Origin: Kribbella sindirgiensis
GTDB taxonomy: Bacteria > Actinomycetota > Actinomycetes > Propionibacteriales > Kribbellaceae
Length of the DNA: 64,000 bases
Assembly: GCF_004331435.1 (NCBI RefSeq)
Contig: NZ_SJKA01000001.1
Span: forward strand, 310,001-374,000
Direction of reading: 5' to 3'
Part shown: one piece after another, positions 8,533-17,675 of the stretch
Layout: each line of letters opens with the position of its first letter
How positions within the stretch are numbered: position 1 is the first letter of the stretch
Made by a program: the position numbers and the translations under genes
The notes under the pieces: model-generated
The model's input: the letters and a program-made list of their open reading frames with translations, nothing else
What the model was told of the DNA's origin: nothing
The model's database searches: none

Positions 8533-9551
8533 CCGTCCAGCCGGACGGGCATCACCAGGGTGGTGAACGTGCCCTGGTCAGCCGACCGTACGACGACCGG
8601 TCGCGCCGGTTCGCAGATCTCCAGCAGCACGTCCGGCCCGACACTCGCCTCGAGTGCGGCCGCCAGTAGGCTCGCGGTGAACCCGATCCGCACCGCCCCG
8701 GACCCGATCGCGTCCAGCCGCACCTCGTCGTCGATCCGGAGACTCTGCTGATCGATGTCAAAGGCAACGACATCGCGGCCGGTCAGTGCGTTCAGCAGTC
8801 CCAGCCGGTCGACGACCACCCGGCACGCCGGCGGCGTCAGCCCGTCGAGGATCTGCTGGTACGCCGGATACTCGGCGTCGACCACCTGCAGTTCCCGCGA
8901 CTCGTCTCCGCGCGCGAACACCAGCCCGCCGTTCACCTCCACCCGAACGACGTCCCCCGCCGCAGCCCACCGGCTCACCTCAGCCAACTCGTCGGCCCGC
9001 ACCAGCACCCGCGTCCCCACCCCACCGAACTCCACCGGCCGCACAGTCCGCACCGCCAGCCGATACCGATCGGTCGCGACAAACACCACCTCATCAGCCG
9101 ACAACTCGACCAACACACAACTCAACACCAGCCCCATGTCGTCCTCCCTCGGCGGGGCTGCGGTGGGCGTCACCTGGCGGATGGCGCTGGCTAGTTCAGG
9201 GCCGCCCAGGGCGGCTGTCGTTTGTTGGGAGAGCAGTTGGGTCAGGAGGCGGGTGGCGGCTTCGCGGGTCGCGGTGGACTTGGCTTCGAGGGTGCGGAGG
9301 TGGGCGCGAACCAGGTCGGCGACCCCCGCCGCGGACGCGTCCAGGGCAAGGCGGACGTCGGGGAGTGGGAGGTCGAGCTCGCGCAGGTCGCGGAGGAGCT
9401 GGGCGCGTGGTTGTTGCGACTTGTCGTAGTACCGGTAGCCGTTCGTCGCGTCGACCTCGGCGGGTGGGAGCAGACCGCAGTCGTCGTAGAACCGCAGCGC
9501 ACTCGGCGCCAGTCCCACCAGCCGTGCGAACTCACTGATCGTCAGCCTCAT
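8529..9551 (-). CDS. MerR-type regulator fused to a DNA polymerase III beta-clamp-like domain
   Basis: 340 residues. Residues 1-70 are a MerR helix-turn-helix (TISEFARLVGLAPSALRFYD, then GLLPPAEVDATNGYRYYD) and 70-120 its coiled linker. From about 140 the protein resembles sliding clamps rather than a ligand domain: VVFVATDRYRLAVRTV, TRVLVRADELAEVSRWA, then ELQVVDAEYPAYQQIL and a C-terminus ending PARPVVVRSAD and TTLVMPVRL, all matching DnaN domain 2-3 landmarks. Such fusions occur in actinobacteria, but their role is not established. The start at 9551 is chosen for MRLTISEF; an ATG at 9566 is also possible. Its stop overlaps the exporter start by four bases. Confidence 0.85.
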   Translation of the reverse strand: MRLTISEFARLVGLAPSALRFYDDCGLLPPAEVDATNGYRYYDKSQQPRAQLLRDLRELDLPLPDVRLALDASAAGVADLVRAHLRTLEAKSTATREAATRLLTQLLSQQTTAALGGPELASAIRQVTPTAAPPREDDMGLVLSCVLVELSADEVVFVATDRYRLAVRTVRPVEFGGVGTRVLVRADELAEVSRWAAAGDVVRVEVNGGLVFARGDESRELQVVDAEYPAYQQILDGLTPPACRVVVDRLGLLNALTGRDVVAFDIDQQSLRIDDEVRLDAIGSGAVRIGFTASLLAAALEASVGPDVLLEICEPARPVVVRSADQGTFTTLVMPVRLDG

Positions 9552-9585
9552 GGGCCCGACCTTCATCCCTGCACCAACTCGAAGG

Positions 9586-10104
9586 TCAACTCCGGAACCG
9601 GCCCCACAGGCTGAGGGTCTTGCCGAACCGTTCACCGCGGATCCAGTCCAGGATGCTCCTCGCGACCCGCTCCGGCGACACGTCCCCGCGCACCGACCGC
9701 GGTACGAGCTTGCGGATCTCGGCGGCGTCCGCGAGCGCCTCGTCGATCTGGGACTCCGGCCACCCCCGTCGCGCCAGCCGCTTCCGGCGTACGGCGTCCG
9801 GGCAGTCCAGGTGCAGCCAGCGGCCCTCGGGCAGCTCGGCCGGCTGCGCCGGGGACAGCAGCAGGACCGGTATGCCGGAGCGCCGGATCAGCTCGGTGAT
9901 CCGCAGCCAGAGCGCGTTGTACGCCGGCCAGATCGGCGCCGCCATCGGACTCGCGATGTCGAGCCCGAGCAGCCGGCCGTTGTCGTCCAGCAGCTCGTCC
10001 ATGTCCATCACGACCAGGTTCCCAGGACTCAGCCGCACCAGCTCCGGCACGACTGTGGTCTTCCCCGAACCAGGTGCCCCAGTCACCACGAACAGCCTCG
10101 TCAT
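9586..10104 (-). CDS. Small P-loop ATPase/kinase (AAA_33-like)
   Basis: 172 residues. Walker A is GAPGSGKTT at about residues 8-16; VVMDMDELL follows as the second conserved strand and DCPDAVRRKRLARRG provides a lid-like Arg cluster. This is the layout of small nucleotide or aminoglycoside-type kinases of the AAA_33/zeta-toxin-like group. The substrate is not determinable. Start at MTRLFVVTG (10104); the 48 extra residues of the longer frame have no kinase similarity and lie over the end of anmK. Part of the minus-strand run from the MHS transporter to the exporter. Confidence 0.75.
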   Translation of the reverse strand: MTRLFVVTGAPGSGKTTVVPELVRLSPGNLVVMDMDELLDDNGRLLGLDIASPMAAPIWPAYNALWLRITELIRRSGIPVLLLSPAQPAELPEGRWLHLDCPDAVRRKRLARRGWPESQIDEALADAAEIRKLVPRSVRGDVSPERVARSILDWIRGERFGKTLSLWGRFRS

Positions 10105-10120
10105 AGGGACTAGTGTGCGG

Positions 10121-11272
10121 TCACTCCACCAGGAGGCGCATGGGTGGTCGTGCCTCGCCCGCGATCGTCGGTAGTCCGCTGCGGCCGGGGGTGATCGAGC
10201 CAAGGACGCTGGAGTGCCCGGCACCGGTGCAGCTCGGGACTGTTCCACCGAGGCCGTGGACGGTGAGGAATCCGAGGACGGCGAACGCGTACGCCTCCTT
10301 CGCCGCCGACGGGATCCCCAACTCGTCGGTGGTCCGGACCGGAACCTCCAACTCGTCAGCCAGCAGATGCATCAGCGCCGGGTTCCGGATCCCGCCACCC
10401 GAGGCCACCACCTCGGTGCCGCCGTACCGCCGTACCGCGTCGGCGACGGTCCGCGCCGTCAGCGTGGTCACCGTCGCGACCAGGTCCTCCGCCGGGATCA
10501 CCGGCAGCCCTTCCATCGCCTGGGCCAGGTGCGCGAGGTTGAACAGTTCCTTCCCCGTCGACTTCGGTGCCGGCCGCGCGTAGAACGGCTCGGCCAGCAA
10601 CCGCCCCAGCAGGTCCTCGTGCACCTGCCCGCGCGCCGCCATCACCCCGTCCGCATCGAACGGCCGCCCGGTCAGCTCGGTCACGACGGCGTCGATCAGC
10701 GCGTTCGCCGGACCGGTGTCGAAGGCAACCGGTTCGTCCTGGACGACGGTAATGTTCGCGATCCCGCCGAGATTCAGCGCCACCGGTACGCCGGGACGCC
10801 CGCGCAACCACAGCACGTCGATGATGCTGACGAGCGGCGCACCCTGCCCGCCCGCCGCGACGTCCCGCGCCCGCAGGTCCGACACCACCGGTACGCCGGT
10901 GGCCTCCGCGATCCAGGCGGGCTGTCCGAGCTGCAGCGTCCCGCGCACCGACCCGTTGTCGACCCAGTGGAAGACCGTCTGCCCGTGCGACACGATCAGG
11001 TCCGCGTACCCACCGCAGAGCTGCTCGACCGCCTGCCCCGCCACCGCCGCGAACGCCTGCCCGATCCCGGTGTCGAGCTTGCACACCTGTTCGACCGAGG
11101 TCGACGCCGGCGGCAACGAGGCCGCGACGGCAGCCCGCAGCTCCGCCGAGTACGGCTGACTCAGCATCCCCAACGGCGTCAGCACCAGCTGATCGCCGTC
11201 CAGCCGCAGGTCCGCGGCCGCGGCGTCGATCGCGTCGTACGACGTCCCGGACATCAACCCGATCACTCGCAT
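10121..11272 (-). CDS. anmK: Anhydro-N-acetylmuramic acid kinase
   Basis: 383 residues, the full length of the family. It opens with GLMSGTSYDAID (phosphate-binding loop), then ADLIVSHGQTVFHW, LNLGGIANITV and ASGGGIRNPALM, all diagnostic for AnmK in the hexokinase/actin ATPase superfamily. It phosphorylates and opens 1,6-anhydro-MurNAc to MurNAc-6-phosphate in peptidoglycan recycling. The start codon lies one base after the stop of the MHS transporter gene, so the two are almost certainly co-transcribed; whether that transporter handles a cell-wall sugar is speculative. Confidence 0.93.
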   Translation of the reverse strand: MRVIGLMSGTSYDAIDAAAADLRLDGDQLVLTPLGMLSQPYSAELRAAVAASLPPASTSVEQVCKLDTGIGQAFAAVAGQAVEQLCGGYADLIVSHGQTVFHWVDNGSVRGTLQLGQPAWIAEATGVPVVSDLRARDVAAGGQGAPLVSIIDVLWLRGRPGVPVALNLGGIANITVVQDEPVAFDTGPANALIDAVVTELTGRPFDADGVMAARGQVHEDLLGRLLAEPFYARPAPKSTGKELFNLAHLAQAMEGLPVIPAEDLVATVTTLTARTVADAVRRYGGTEVVASGGGIRNPALMHLLADELEVPVRTTDELGIPSAAKEAYAFAVLGFLTVHGLGGTVPSCTGAGHSSVLGSITPGRSGLPTIAGEARPPMRLLVE

Positions 11273-11273
11273 G

Positions 11274-12551
11274 TCAGTCCCGCAGCTCCCGTCGATGGTC
11301 GTCGCCTCGCAGTGTGAGCAATGCGATCACACTGACCGCACAGGTGACCACCACGTACCAGGCCGGGATGTCGATGTTCTTCGTGCGCTTGATCAGCTCG
11401 GTGATAATCAGCCCGGCCGAACCCGAGAAGACCGCGTTCGACAGCGAGTACGCCAGCCCGAGCCCGGTGTAGCGCGCACGGGTCGGGAACATCTCCGCCA
11501 GCATCGCCGGCCCGGGTCCCGCCATCAGCCCGACGACGAGGCCGGCCACGAACACCGCGACTCCCTTGGCCGCGTTCCCCGACTCCTTGTCCTGCAGCAG
11601 GTTCATCAAGGGGAACGCCAGTACGACGACCAGCGCCGCGCCGGCCACCATCACCGGCCGCCGCCCGATCCGGTCGCTCAACCACCCGGCAGGAAGAATC
11701 GAGACCGCGAACCCGGTGTTCGCGAGCACGGTCGCGACCAGCGCCTGCTGGAAGGTCGCGTTCAGCGTCGCCTGCAGGTACGACGGCATCACCACGAGGA
11801 ACGTGTAGCCGGCCGCGGACCAGCCCATCAGCCGCCCGATGCCGAGGGCGATCGCCTTGGCCACCTCACCGGCCGCGGCCGGCCGCGGCTGCTCCTGGAC
11901 ACGCGTGAAGCTCGGCGTCTCGTCGAGCTTGAGTCGCAGCCACAACGCGACCAGACCGAGCGGCAGCGCCACCAGGAACGGCACCCGCCAGCCCCAGTCC
12001 GACAACGCGTCCTTGCTCAACGTGGTCGCGAGAGTCGCGGCCAACCCCGCGCCCGCGAGCAGGCCAAGCGCGACAGTGAACGACTGCCAGGCGCCGTACA
12101 GGCCGCGCTTCGTCCGGGGCGCGAACTCCGTCATGATCGACACCGCACCGCCGAACTCACCGCCCGCCGACAGGCCCTGCAGCGCCCGAACCAGCGTCAG
12201 CAACCACGGGGCCGCCGCGCCGACGCTCGCGTACGTGGGCAGCAGACCGATCAGCGTGGTGGACAGCGTCATCAGCAGCAGTACGAGGATCAGCGTCGGC
12301 CGCCGCCCGATCCGGTCGCCGACCCGGCCGAACACCGCGGCCCCGATCGGGCGGAAGAAGAACGCCAGCGCGAACGACGCGTACGTCTTGATCAGACTCT
12401 CCGCGTCGCTGGTCGCCGTACTGCTGAAGAAGTTCGCGGCGATCACGGTGGCGAAGAAGCCGTACGCCCCGAACTCGTACCACTCGACGAAGTTCCCGAC
12501 CGTCCCGGCCACCAACGACCGCCGCGTCCTGACCTCGACAGCGCCACTCAT
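11274..12551 (-). CDS. MFS transporter, MHS (metabolite:proton symporter) family
   Basis: 425 residues, 12 transmembrane segments. VGNFVEWYEFGAYGFFA at the N-terminus and RPIGAAVFGRVGDRIGRR (about 75-92, motif A) are signatures of the MHS subgroup that includes ProP, KgtP and ShiA; GRRPVMVAG repeats motif A in the second half. Substrates of the subgroup are osmolytes and organic acids. Start at 12551, with AGAGG five bases upstream; the longer frame to 12743 is rejected. First gene of the run ending at the MerR-clamp/exporter pair. Confidence 0.88.
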   Translation of the reverse strand: MSGAVEVRTRRSLVAGTVGNFVEWYEFGAYGFFATVIAANFFSSTATSDAESLIKTYASFALAFFFRPIGAAVFGRVGDRIGRRPTLILVLLLMTLSTTLIGLLPTYASVGAAAPWLLTLVRALQGLSAGGEFGGAVSIMTEFAPRTKRGLYGAWQSFTVALGLLAGAGLAATLATTLSKDALSDWGWRVPFLVALPLGLVALWLRLKLDETPSFTRVQEQPRPAAAGEVAKAIALGIGRLMGWSAAGYTFLVVMPSYLQATLNATFQQALVATVLANTGFAVSILPAGWLSDRIGRRPVMVAGAALVVVLAFPLMNLLQDKESGNAAKGVAVFVAGLVVGLMAGPGPAMLAEMFPTRARYTGLGLAYSLSNAVFSGSAGLIITELIKRTKNIDIPAWYVVVTCAVSVIALLTLRGDDHRRELRD

Positions 12552-12813
12552 CCGAACCTCTTCCGTAACTTTCTCCCACCCACCACGACCATCTTGGTCT
12601 ATCTTTTCCCAATCCCGCGACCCGCAGTGCAACCCTCCGGACACCGTCAGATCTTCTTGCGTCACAAAGGAGTGGTGAACCGGCCAGACGCGGGAACGAC
12701 TTCGACCGCGGCAACGCGGCGCGCTTGCCGCAGACGGTGGCACTGCTCACCGCGGCTCGTGGAGAGACAGCTTCACATGCGGCTCATGCGTCAGCCATCG
12801 ACTCGCCACGCCG

Positions 12814-13125
12814 TCACGGGCGATCCCCTCGAGCCACACCGCAGCACCACCCATCCGCGGATCCGCCCAGCACGACCCGGCACGCCACCATCGCCCGATC
12901 GGGACCGAGCCGCTCTCGGACCGCTTCGAGACCGAGCTCGTCCAGCCGGGCGAACATGGTCAGGCAGGGCACCGTGACCGACGCCCCACCCTCAGCTACG
13001 AAGAGCCGGATTATCCAATGCTCGCGGTCACCGGTCCAGCCGCTCCCGGTTGCAACAAGTTGCAACTTCTTTCCGATCCAGACCCATTGTGACGGGACTC
13101 CTTGACGGATACCTTCTGTAGTCAC
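12814..13125 (-). CDS. Hypothetical small protein (doubtful)
   Basis: 103 codons from a GTG at 13125 with GAGG close upstream. The composition is more protein-like than the opposite-strand frame (VPCLTMFARLDELGLEAVRE is a credible amphipathic helix), but no family is recognised. If not real, the 600 bases between the MHS gene and the I36-like gene hold no gene. The stretch is visibly lower in GC than the flanks. Confidence 0.35.
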   Translation of the reverse strand: MTTEGIRQGVPSQWVWIGKKLQLVATGSGWTGDREHWIIRLFVAEGGASVTVPCLTMFARLDELGLEAVRERLGPDRAMVACRVVLGGSADGWCCGVARGDRP

Positions 13126-13176
13126 TCGCCTCGGGGGAGTAGCGGGAATCCGTCCATCACTCGCTAAGGGGACTGA

Positions 13177-13797
13177 ATGTCGAAATCACGTTTGATGCGT
13201 AGAAAGCTCGCAGTCGTAGCTGCCATTGGGGTAGTTCTGGCTGGGTCGGCCGCACCGGTGTCCGCTAGCGCAATCGCCGATGGCCCGACAGGGCCCCTCG
13301 CCGGCGAAATGCGCCGGTTACTGAAGCTGCAACCCGGTGGCGTGCAGGTCAGTGACAACGCGCTGGTCTGGGAGGCGACCGGCACCGTCGTCGTGTGGCC
13401 CAGTCCAGGCGAGCGCGTAGCACCGAAGGGCCTTGGCAGCAACGTGCGGCGCGACGCCGCCCGTCGCATGGGCGTGGAACCGCTCACGGAGAACAGCATT
13501 CAAGATGTGTACGGCTGCCCGTCCGGTATCACGGTCAAGGATTACTACTGCTTTTACACAGACATAAATTTTGGTGGGAGGAGACTTCAGTTCACCGGTG
13601 CCACGGGCTCGGGATATGCCAGCAGTTGGGGTTTCGACAACCAGACCTCAAGTTGGGTGAACACTGACAGTGACGTGACGATCCATGCTTACGATGCAAC
13701 AACAGGTACTGGATGGCTGTGGGACGAGCCAGAGAACGCCCGCGTTTCCTACGTCGGTGACACGAAGAACGATCGTATGTCGTGGTGGACCACATAA
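13177..13797 (+). CDS. Secreted peptidase inhibitor I36-like (beta/gamma-crystallin-type) protein
   Basis: 206 residues. A Sec signal peptide occupies residues 1-31 (MRRKLAVVAAIGVVLAG, cleavage near ASA). After a propeptide-like segment, residues 107-206 form the I36 domain: GCPSGITVKDYYCFYTDINF, then GGRRLQF, WVNTDSDVTIHAYD and a Trp-Trp end. In streptomycetes this domain occurs in SMPI-type metalloprotease inhibitors and related secreted beta-sandwich proteins; inhibition of a protease is inferred only. AGGGG lies five bases upstream of the ATG. It converges with the CU044_5270 gene, seven bases apart. Codon use is less GC-rich than the surrounding genes. Confidence 0.8.
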   Translation: MSKSRLMRRKLAVVAAIGVVLAGSAAPVSASAIADGPTGPLAGEMRRLLKLQPGGVQVSDNALVWEATGTVVVWPSPGERVAPKGLGSNVRRDAARRMGVEPLTENSIQDVYGCPSGITVKDYYCFYTDINFGGRRLQFTGATGSGYASSWGFDNQTSSWVNTDSDVTIHAYDATTGTGWLWDEPENARVSYVGDTKNDRMSWWTT

Positions 13798-13804
13798 ACC
13801 TAGA

Positions 13805-14824
13805 CTAGTAGTAGACGCGATAACTGACTGCAGCCGGAATACGAATCCCGAGGCTGCCTGCATGCTTGGTTAAAATCTCTTCGCTGGCCAGGAGGCTGCC
13901 TGTCTTCGGGCTGAACATCACAACCTGTCGCTGCGGAAGGCCGGTCAGGGCGCTGTCGATCGCGAAGCACTCGGCCGGCCGACCCGCGCGGTCAGTCATA
14001 CGTCCGAGATAGATGATGTCCGGTCGCGTAGCGAGCAGTCGCAGGAGACTCGCTCGAACCGCTGAACTTGGCTGGCTCTCGTTGTACAGGTCGTTGATCG
14101 CGATGATCAGTTCTCCGGTGCCGAGTTGGTCAACCGGATGAGCCGCTTTCAATGCAATGAATAGGCGGTCAACGTCCGAGGGCAAAGGCAGGTTTGGGAA
14201 CATTGGCGAATATCCGCCCGGCTGCCAGGATTCGTCCCGGACGACCGTCCCTTGCTTTCCCGGCGAGCCGCCGCCTTCCCAAGCCGACCGGTATTCAGAA
14301 TTGGGGAAATATGGCTTACCTGTCCTTGTCGTGATATGACCCGAGCGGTCCGCATTCCAGGTGAGCTCGGTGATCTCCGGTACCACGGCGGAGCGGATCT
14401 GCGTACCGTTGATTCGTGTCGACAGCGACCACGACTCAGTTCGCACAATGTGCGGACCAGAGCCGTCGCCGGGTAGTTCGGTGTCAGTTTGAGCCACGGC
14501 GGCGAGGCGATGCAGTGCGTCCCTGGCTGGTTGCCCGCTGGCCAGGACCTTGTCGAGCAGGGGCGGCGTTGCCGCCGTAGCAGGTTGCGTCGCGCCAAAG
14601 GGATCGGTAACCACGATGGCGACGGCTCCTGCGGTTACCGCTGCAACACCGACAAGGAGCGAACGCCGGCCGATCCATCGTTGGCGGACAGATATCCGGG
14701 CGGGTTCGCCATGCAGAATGTGCTCGAGATCTTCGCGAGCTCGCCGATCCAGTGGCCCGCCACTGGGCATATCCGCGGCGGGATCGGCCCGACGGAGCGC
14801 TTCAATCTTGTCTGTCGAGGTCAT
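13805..14824 (-). CDS. CU044_5270 family membrane-anchored protein, sigma-factor partner
   Basis: 339 residues. The N-terminal 80 residues are cytosolic (RADPAADMPSGGPLDRRARE), followed by one TM segment (RRSLLVGVAAVTAGAVAIVV) and a large exported domain. This plan, encoded straight after an ECF sigma gene, matches the actinobacterial CU044_5270 family, which is thought to accompany the sigma factor in an anti-sigma-like role. The ATG at 14824 has GGGAG seven bases upstream and shares TGATG with the sigma stop codon, so translation is coupled. The protein lacks a visible HxxxCxxC zinc motif. Confidence 0.8.
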   Translation of the reverse strand: MTSTDKIEALRRADPAADMPSGGPLDRRAREDLEHILHGEPARISVRQRWIGRRSLLVGVAAVTAGAVAIVVTDPFGATQPATAATPPLLDKVLASGQPARDALHRLAAVAQTDTELPGDGSGPHIVRTESWSLSTRINGTQIRSAVVPEITELTWNADRSGHITTRTGKPYFPNSEYRSAWEGGGSPGKQGTVVRDESWQPGGYSPMFPNLPLPSDVDRLFIALKAAHPVDQLGTGELIIAINDLYNESQPSSAVRASLLRLLATRPDIIYLGRMTDRAGRPAECFAIDSALTGLPQRQVVMFSPKTGSLLASEEILTKHAGSLGIRIPAAVSYRVYY

Positions 14825-15381
14825 CAGTAGTCTCCCTTGGTACCTCTGAGGGCCGATGTTTGATCGCCTGCTTGCCTGCCGCCATGGATAGCTGCGTCTA
14901 GCCTGCGGCGCGCGCGATGCAGCCGGACGGACGCGGCGGCGGCCGAGCAGTCGAGGGCGATGCCAAGGTCGCGGCCGGTCAAGCCTTCCCATGCGTGGAG
15001 CATCAGAACCTGCTGGTCGTCAACGCTAAGTGTGTTGAGAACCCGCAGAACCTCTTCGAGAGCATGCGACCACTCCGCTCGCTCAGCCGTGTCGGCTTGG
15101 TAAGCGATCGAGGAGTAGCCACCAAGCGTCCTGTATGCCTCTGCGGTCCGCTGGTCTCGGCGTCGCTCGTTGGCCAGTACGTTGGCGGCAATCTTGTAGA
15201 GCCAAGGCAATGCCCGAGCGGTCGGCAGCGTGCCACGCCGCCGCCAAGCGATGGCGAACGTGTCTGCGACGAGGTCGCGAGCACGCTCGGGGTCACGCGT
15301 GCGGCGAGCGGCGAACCGTAGCAGGGCCCAGTAATGATCCCTGTACAGATCCTCGAACGCCGTCCGGTCGACTTCCGTCAT
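14824..15381 (-). CDS. ECF-type RNA polymerase sigma factor
   Basis: 185 residues from 15381. Region 2 is FEDLYRDHYWALLRFAARRT with ARDLVADTFAIAWRR, and region 4 is LNTLSVDDQQVLMLHAWEGL followed by GRDLGIALDCSAAAASVRLH, a sigma-70 r4 helix-turn-helix. Stop codon overlaps the start of the membrane partner. The start is uncertain: the ATG at 15381 has GGAG only three bases away, while ATGs at 15420 and 15447 extend the frame without obvious family sequence. Probably autoregulated and responding to envelope or exported signals through the adjacent membrane protein (inference). Confidence 0.85.
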   Translation of the reverse strand: MTEVDRTAFEDLYRDHYWALLRFAARRTRDPERARDLVADTFAIAWRRRGTLPTARALPWLYKIAANVLANERRRDQRTAEAYRTLGGYSSIAYQADTAERAEWSHALEEVLRVLNTLSVDDQQVLMLHAWEGLTGRDLGIALDCSAAAASVRLHRARRRLDAAIHGGRQAGDQTSALRGTKGDY

Positions 15382-15482
15382 CTGCTCCACACCCTCATAT
15401 GTCTCAACGACCCGATTCATTACACCCGGCACGATCGTTCGACCCATGGTGACCCCACACCCTCAGCTGTGAAGCACCCCCA

Positions 15483-16163
15483 TTGCCTCTGACAAGACCT
15501 CTGTGTTCCGTTCGGCGACATCGGCGGCGGTCAGCCAGCCGGTTCGTCGCCGTCGGCGCCGTCGCACTGACCATGGTCATCGTTGGCGGGGTCGCCGTCG
15601 TCGGGCCGACTGTCCTCGACCACCTGTCCGGACGCCACCGTGGCGGCGACTCCTGGGCGAGGGTGATCCGGACGTGTTCAGATGAACGGATCGACTCGGG
15701 GCGACCTGGCCGACGATACGACGTGCCTTCGCGAGGTGCTCGCCGTCTGGAACTCCTCGCACAGCAGGTCGGCCAACCACGACTGCGGCGGTCGGTCACA
15801 CACCGGTCAGTCGCGCGCGATCGTGGTCGAGAACGCGGACCTCCGTAACCTCGAGAACGTGCGGCTCCACCGCGAGGGCGTCGCCGCCCTGGCCGGGTGC
15901 GGGCGCGACCCAGCAGGCCGGCTTCGACGTCGGCCAGAACAGCTCGCTGGCGATGGGTCCTGCGGATGCCCGGCAAGCCGATCACCTGGGCGGCGGAGCG
16001 CACGTACGCCGACGACGGTTCAGTCAAACGCACCGGATCGCCCGCCGGCGTCCAGGTGCAGGACGGCACCGAACCCACGTCGTACCGTTGCAGTGTCCCC
16101 TTGACACCGGGTTCCCGCGGCTCGATGATCGGGTCGCTGTACCGGTTTATCTCCAGTTGCTGA
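15483..16163 (+). pseudogene. Decayed gene for a membrane-anchored protein (frameshifted)
   Basis: No single frame is intact, but protein-like pieces line up across two frames. Frame A: Arg-rich stretch then a TM segment, FVAVGAVALTMVIVGGVAVV, and LDHLSGRHRGG. Frame B: GDLADDTTCLREVLAVWNSS and AIVVENADLRNLENVRLHRE. Frame A again: PITWAAERTYADDGSVKRTG and VQVQDGTEPTSYRC. The order (TM anchor, exported middle, exported tail) suggests one gene broken by at least two frameshifts. Parent family not recognised. It lies directly upstream of the sigma-factor promoter region, transcribed divergently. Confidence 0.45.
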
Positions 16164-16242
16164 CTCCCCAGTTCGCCAGGCGGCGACGAGTACTTAACCG
16201 ATATAGCGACCCGCCCACCTGTGACGAGGAGTCGATCAGCTC

Positions 16243-17142
16243 ATGAAGCGAAGGACCCTGTTGTCAGCCCTGGCCGCCGGAACCGCCGCGGCCGCCACCG
16301 GCGCCGCGCTGCCCGCCGCGGCCGCGGACAAGCGCCGCCCGCGCGCGAAGACCGGACCGGTCACCGTCGCGTACATCGAGGTCAACGACCACAGCATGCT
16401 GAACGCCGGCAAGTACACGCTGGCCAACGGCGGCGCCCAGGTGATCGACGTCGCCGTGATCTTCGCGGCGAACATCAACTACGACGGCACGAACGCCTAC
16501 CTGCACTTCAACGACCAGGTGACGAGCGTGCTGAACAACGTCGCCACCCAGGTCCGCCCGCTGCAGCAGAAGGGCATCAAGGTCCTGCTCTCGATCCTCG
16601 GCAACCACCAGGGCGCCGGTTTCGCGAACTTCCCGACCCAGGCCGCGGCCGACGCGTTCGCGCAGCAACTCGCGGACGCGGTCAACCAGTACGGCCTGGA
16701 CGGTATCGACTTCGACGACGAGTACGCCGAGTACGGCAACAACGGCACCGGTCAGCCGAACGACTTCTCGTTCGTCTACCTGGTCCAGGCGCTCCGTGCG
16801 AAGCTCCCGAACAAGCTCATCACGCTCTACGACATCGGCCCGTCCGCCGAACGCCTGACGTACAACGGCCAGAGCATCGTCGACACCTTCGACTACGGCT
16901 GGAACCCGTACTACGGCAGCTGGGGCGTCCCGTCCGCGCCGAGCGTGAAGTCACGCCAGTCGCCGGCCGCGGTCTCGTACACCGCGACCAGCTCCAGTAC
17001 GGCGGCCTCCCTCGCGCAGCGCACCGTCAACGAGGGGTACGGCGTCTTCCTCACGTACAACCTCACCGAGTCCGACACGTCGGCGTACATGAGCGCCTTC
17101 ACCCAGAAGCTCTACGGCAGCGCGACGGTCTACAAGCCGTAG
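16243..17142 (+). CDS. Endo-beta-N-acetylglucosaminidase H-like (GH18), exported
   Basis: 299 residues. A twin-Arg-like signal ([20 protein letters not shown]) ends near PAAAA. The mature enzyme keeps the GH18 catalytic strand [13 protein letters not shown] with Asp153, Asp156, Asp158 and Glu160 in the DxxDxDxE pattern; [15 protein letters not shown] and [10 protein letters not shown] match Streptomyces Endo H. The enzyme cuts between the two GlcNAc residues of N-glycans. It stands alone upstream and overlaps the convergent histidine phosphatase gene by 13 bases. Likely a scavenging enzyme for eukaryotic or fungal glycoproteins (inference). Confidence 0.92.
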   Translation: MKRRTLLSALAAGTAAAATGAALPAAAADKRRPRAKTGPVTVAYIEVNDHSMLNAGKYTLANGGAQVIDVAVIFAANINYDGTNAYLHFNDQVTSVLNNVATQVRPLQQKGIKVLLSILGNHQGAGFANFPTQAAADAFAQQLADAVNQYGLDGIDFDDEYAEYGNNGTGQPNDFSFVYLVQALRAKLPNKLITLYDIGPSAERLTYNGQSIVDTFDYGWNPYYGSWGVPSAPSVKSRQSPAAVSYTATSSSTAASLAQRTVNEGYGVFLTYNLTESDTSAYMSAFTQKLYGSATVYKP

Positions 17143-17645
17143 ACCCAGCCGGGCTGCCAATCGAACGGCTCCTCGATCAGCTCCGCCAGCGGGGCTCCGC
17201 TGCCCAGGAGGTGGTCGAGGGCCCATCGGTTGGCCGAATGCGCAACCACAAGCACTGTGCCGGCGTCATACCAGCGCTTCAGATCAGCAAGGAACGACCG
17301 GGTCAGTTCTACGACGTCTGCGTACGACTGACCGCCCGGAAACGGGGTGTGGACGCGCTCGACCCTGGGGGCGAGCGCGTCCCGCGGCGCGCCGTTCAGC
17401 TCGCCGTAGTTGCACTCGCGCAGCCGCCAGTCCTGGAAGTGCGGCACCGTCAGCCCGGACAGCTCGACCGTCTGCACCGCGCGTCGCAGGTCCGAGCTGA
17501 AGACCAGGTCGACACCGCGCCGCCGGTCCCCCAGTTCCCGCGCCTGCTCGCGGCCCGCGGCCGACAGCTCTCCCGGCAACCAGCCGGTCGCCACTCCGTG
17601 CTCATTGTCGACCGTGGTGGCATGGGTCTCGTAAATCAGCTTCAT
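17130..17645 (-). CDS. Histidine phosphatase family protein with an atypical active-site motif
   Basis: 171 residues with the phosphoglycerate mutase-like order of motifs: N-terminal [45 protein letters not shown] and [13 protein letters not shown]. The usual RHGE/T is replaced by ETHAT: the nucleophilic His (His8) is kept but the preceding Arg is missing. This variant appears to be a recognisable actinobacterial subgroup rather than decay, since the other Arg, Glu and second His are intact. Substrate unknown. Confidence 0.82.
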   Translation of the reverse strand: MKLIYETHATTVDNEHGVATGWLPGELSAAGREQARELGDRRRGVDLVFSSDLRRAVQTVELSGLTVPHFQDWRLRECNYGELNGAPRDALAPRVERVHTPFPGGQSYADVVELTRSFLADLKRWYDAGTVLVVAHSANRWALDHLLGSGAPLAELIEEPFDWQPGWVYGL

Positions 17646-17675
17646 AACCTCACAGTCAATCTCCCTTTGCCCCGG

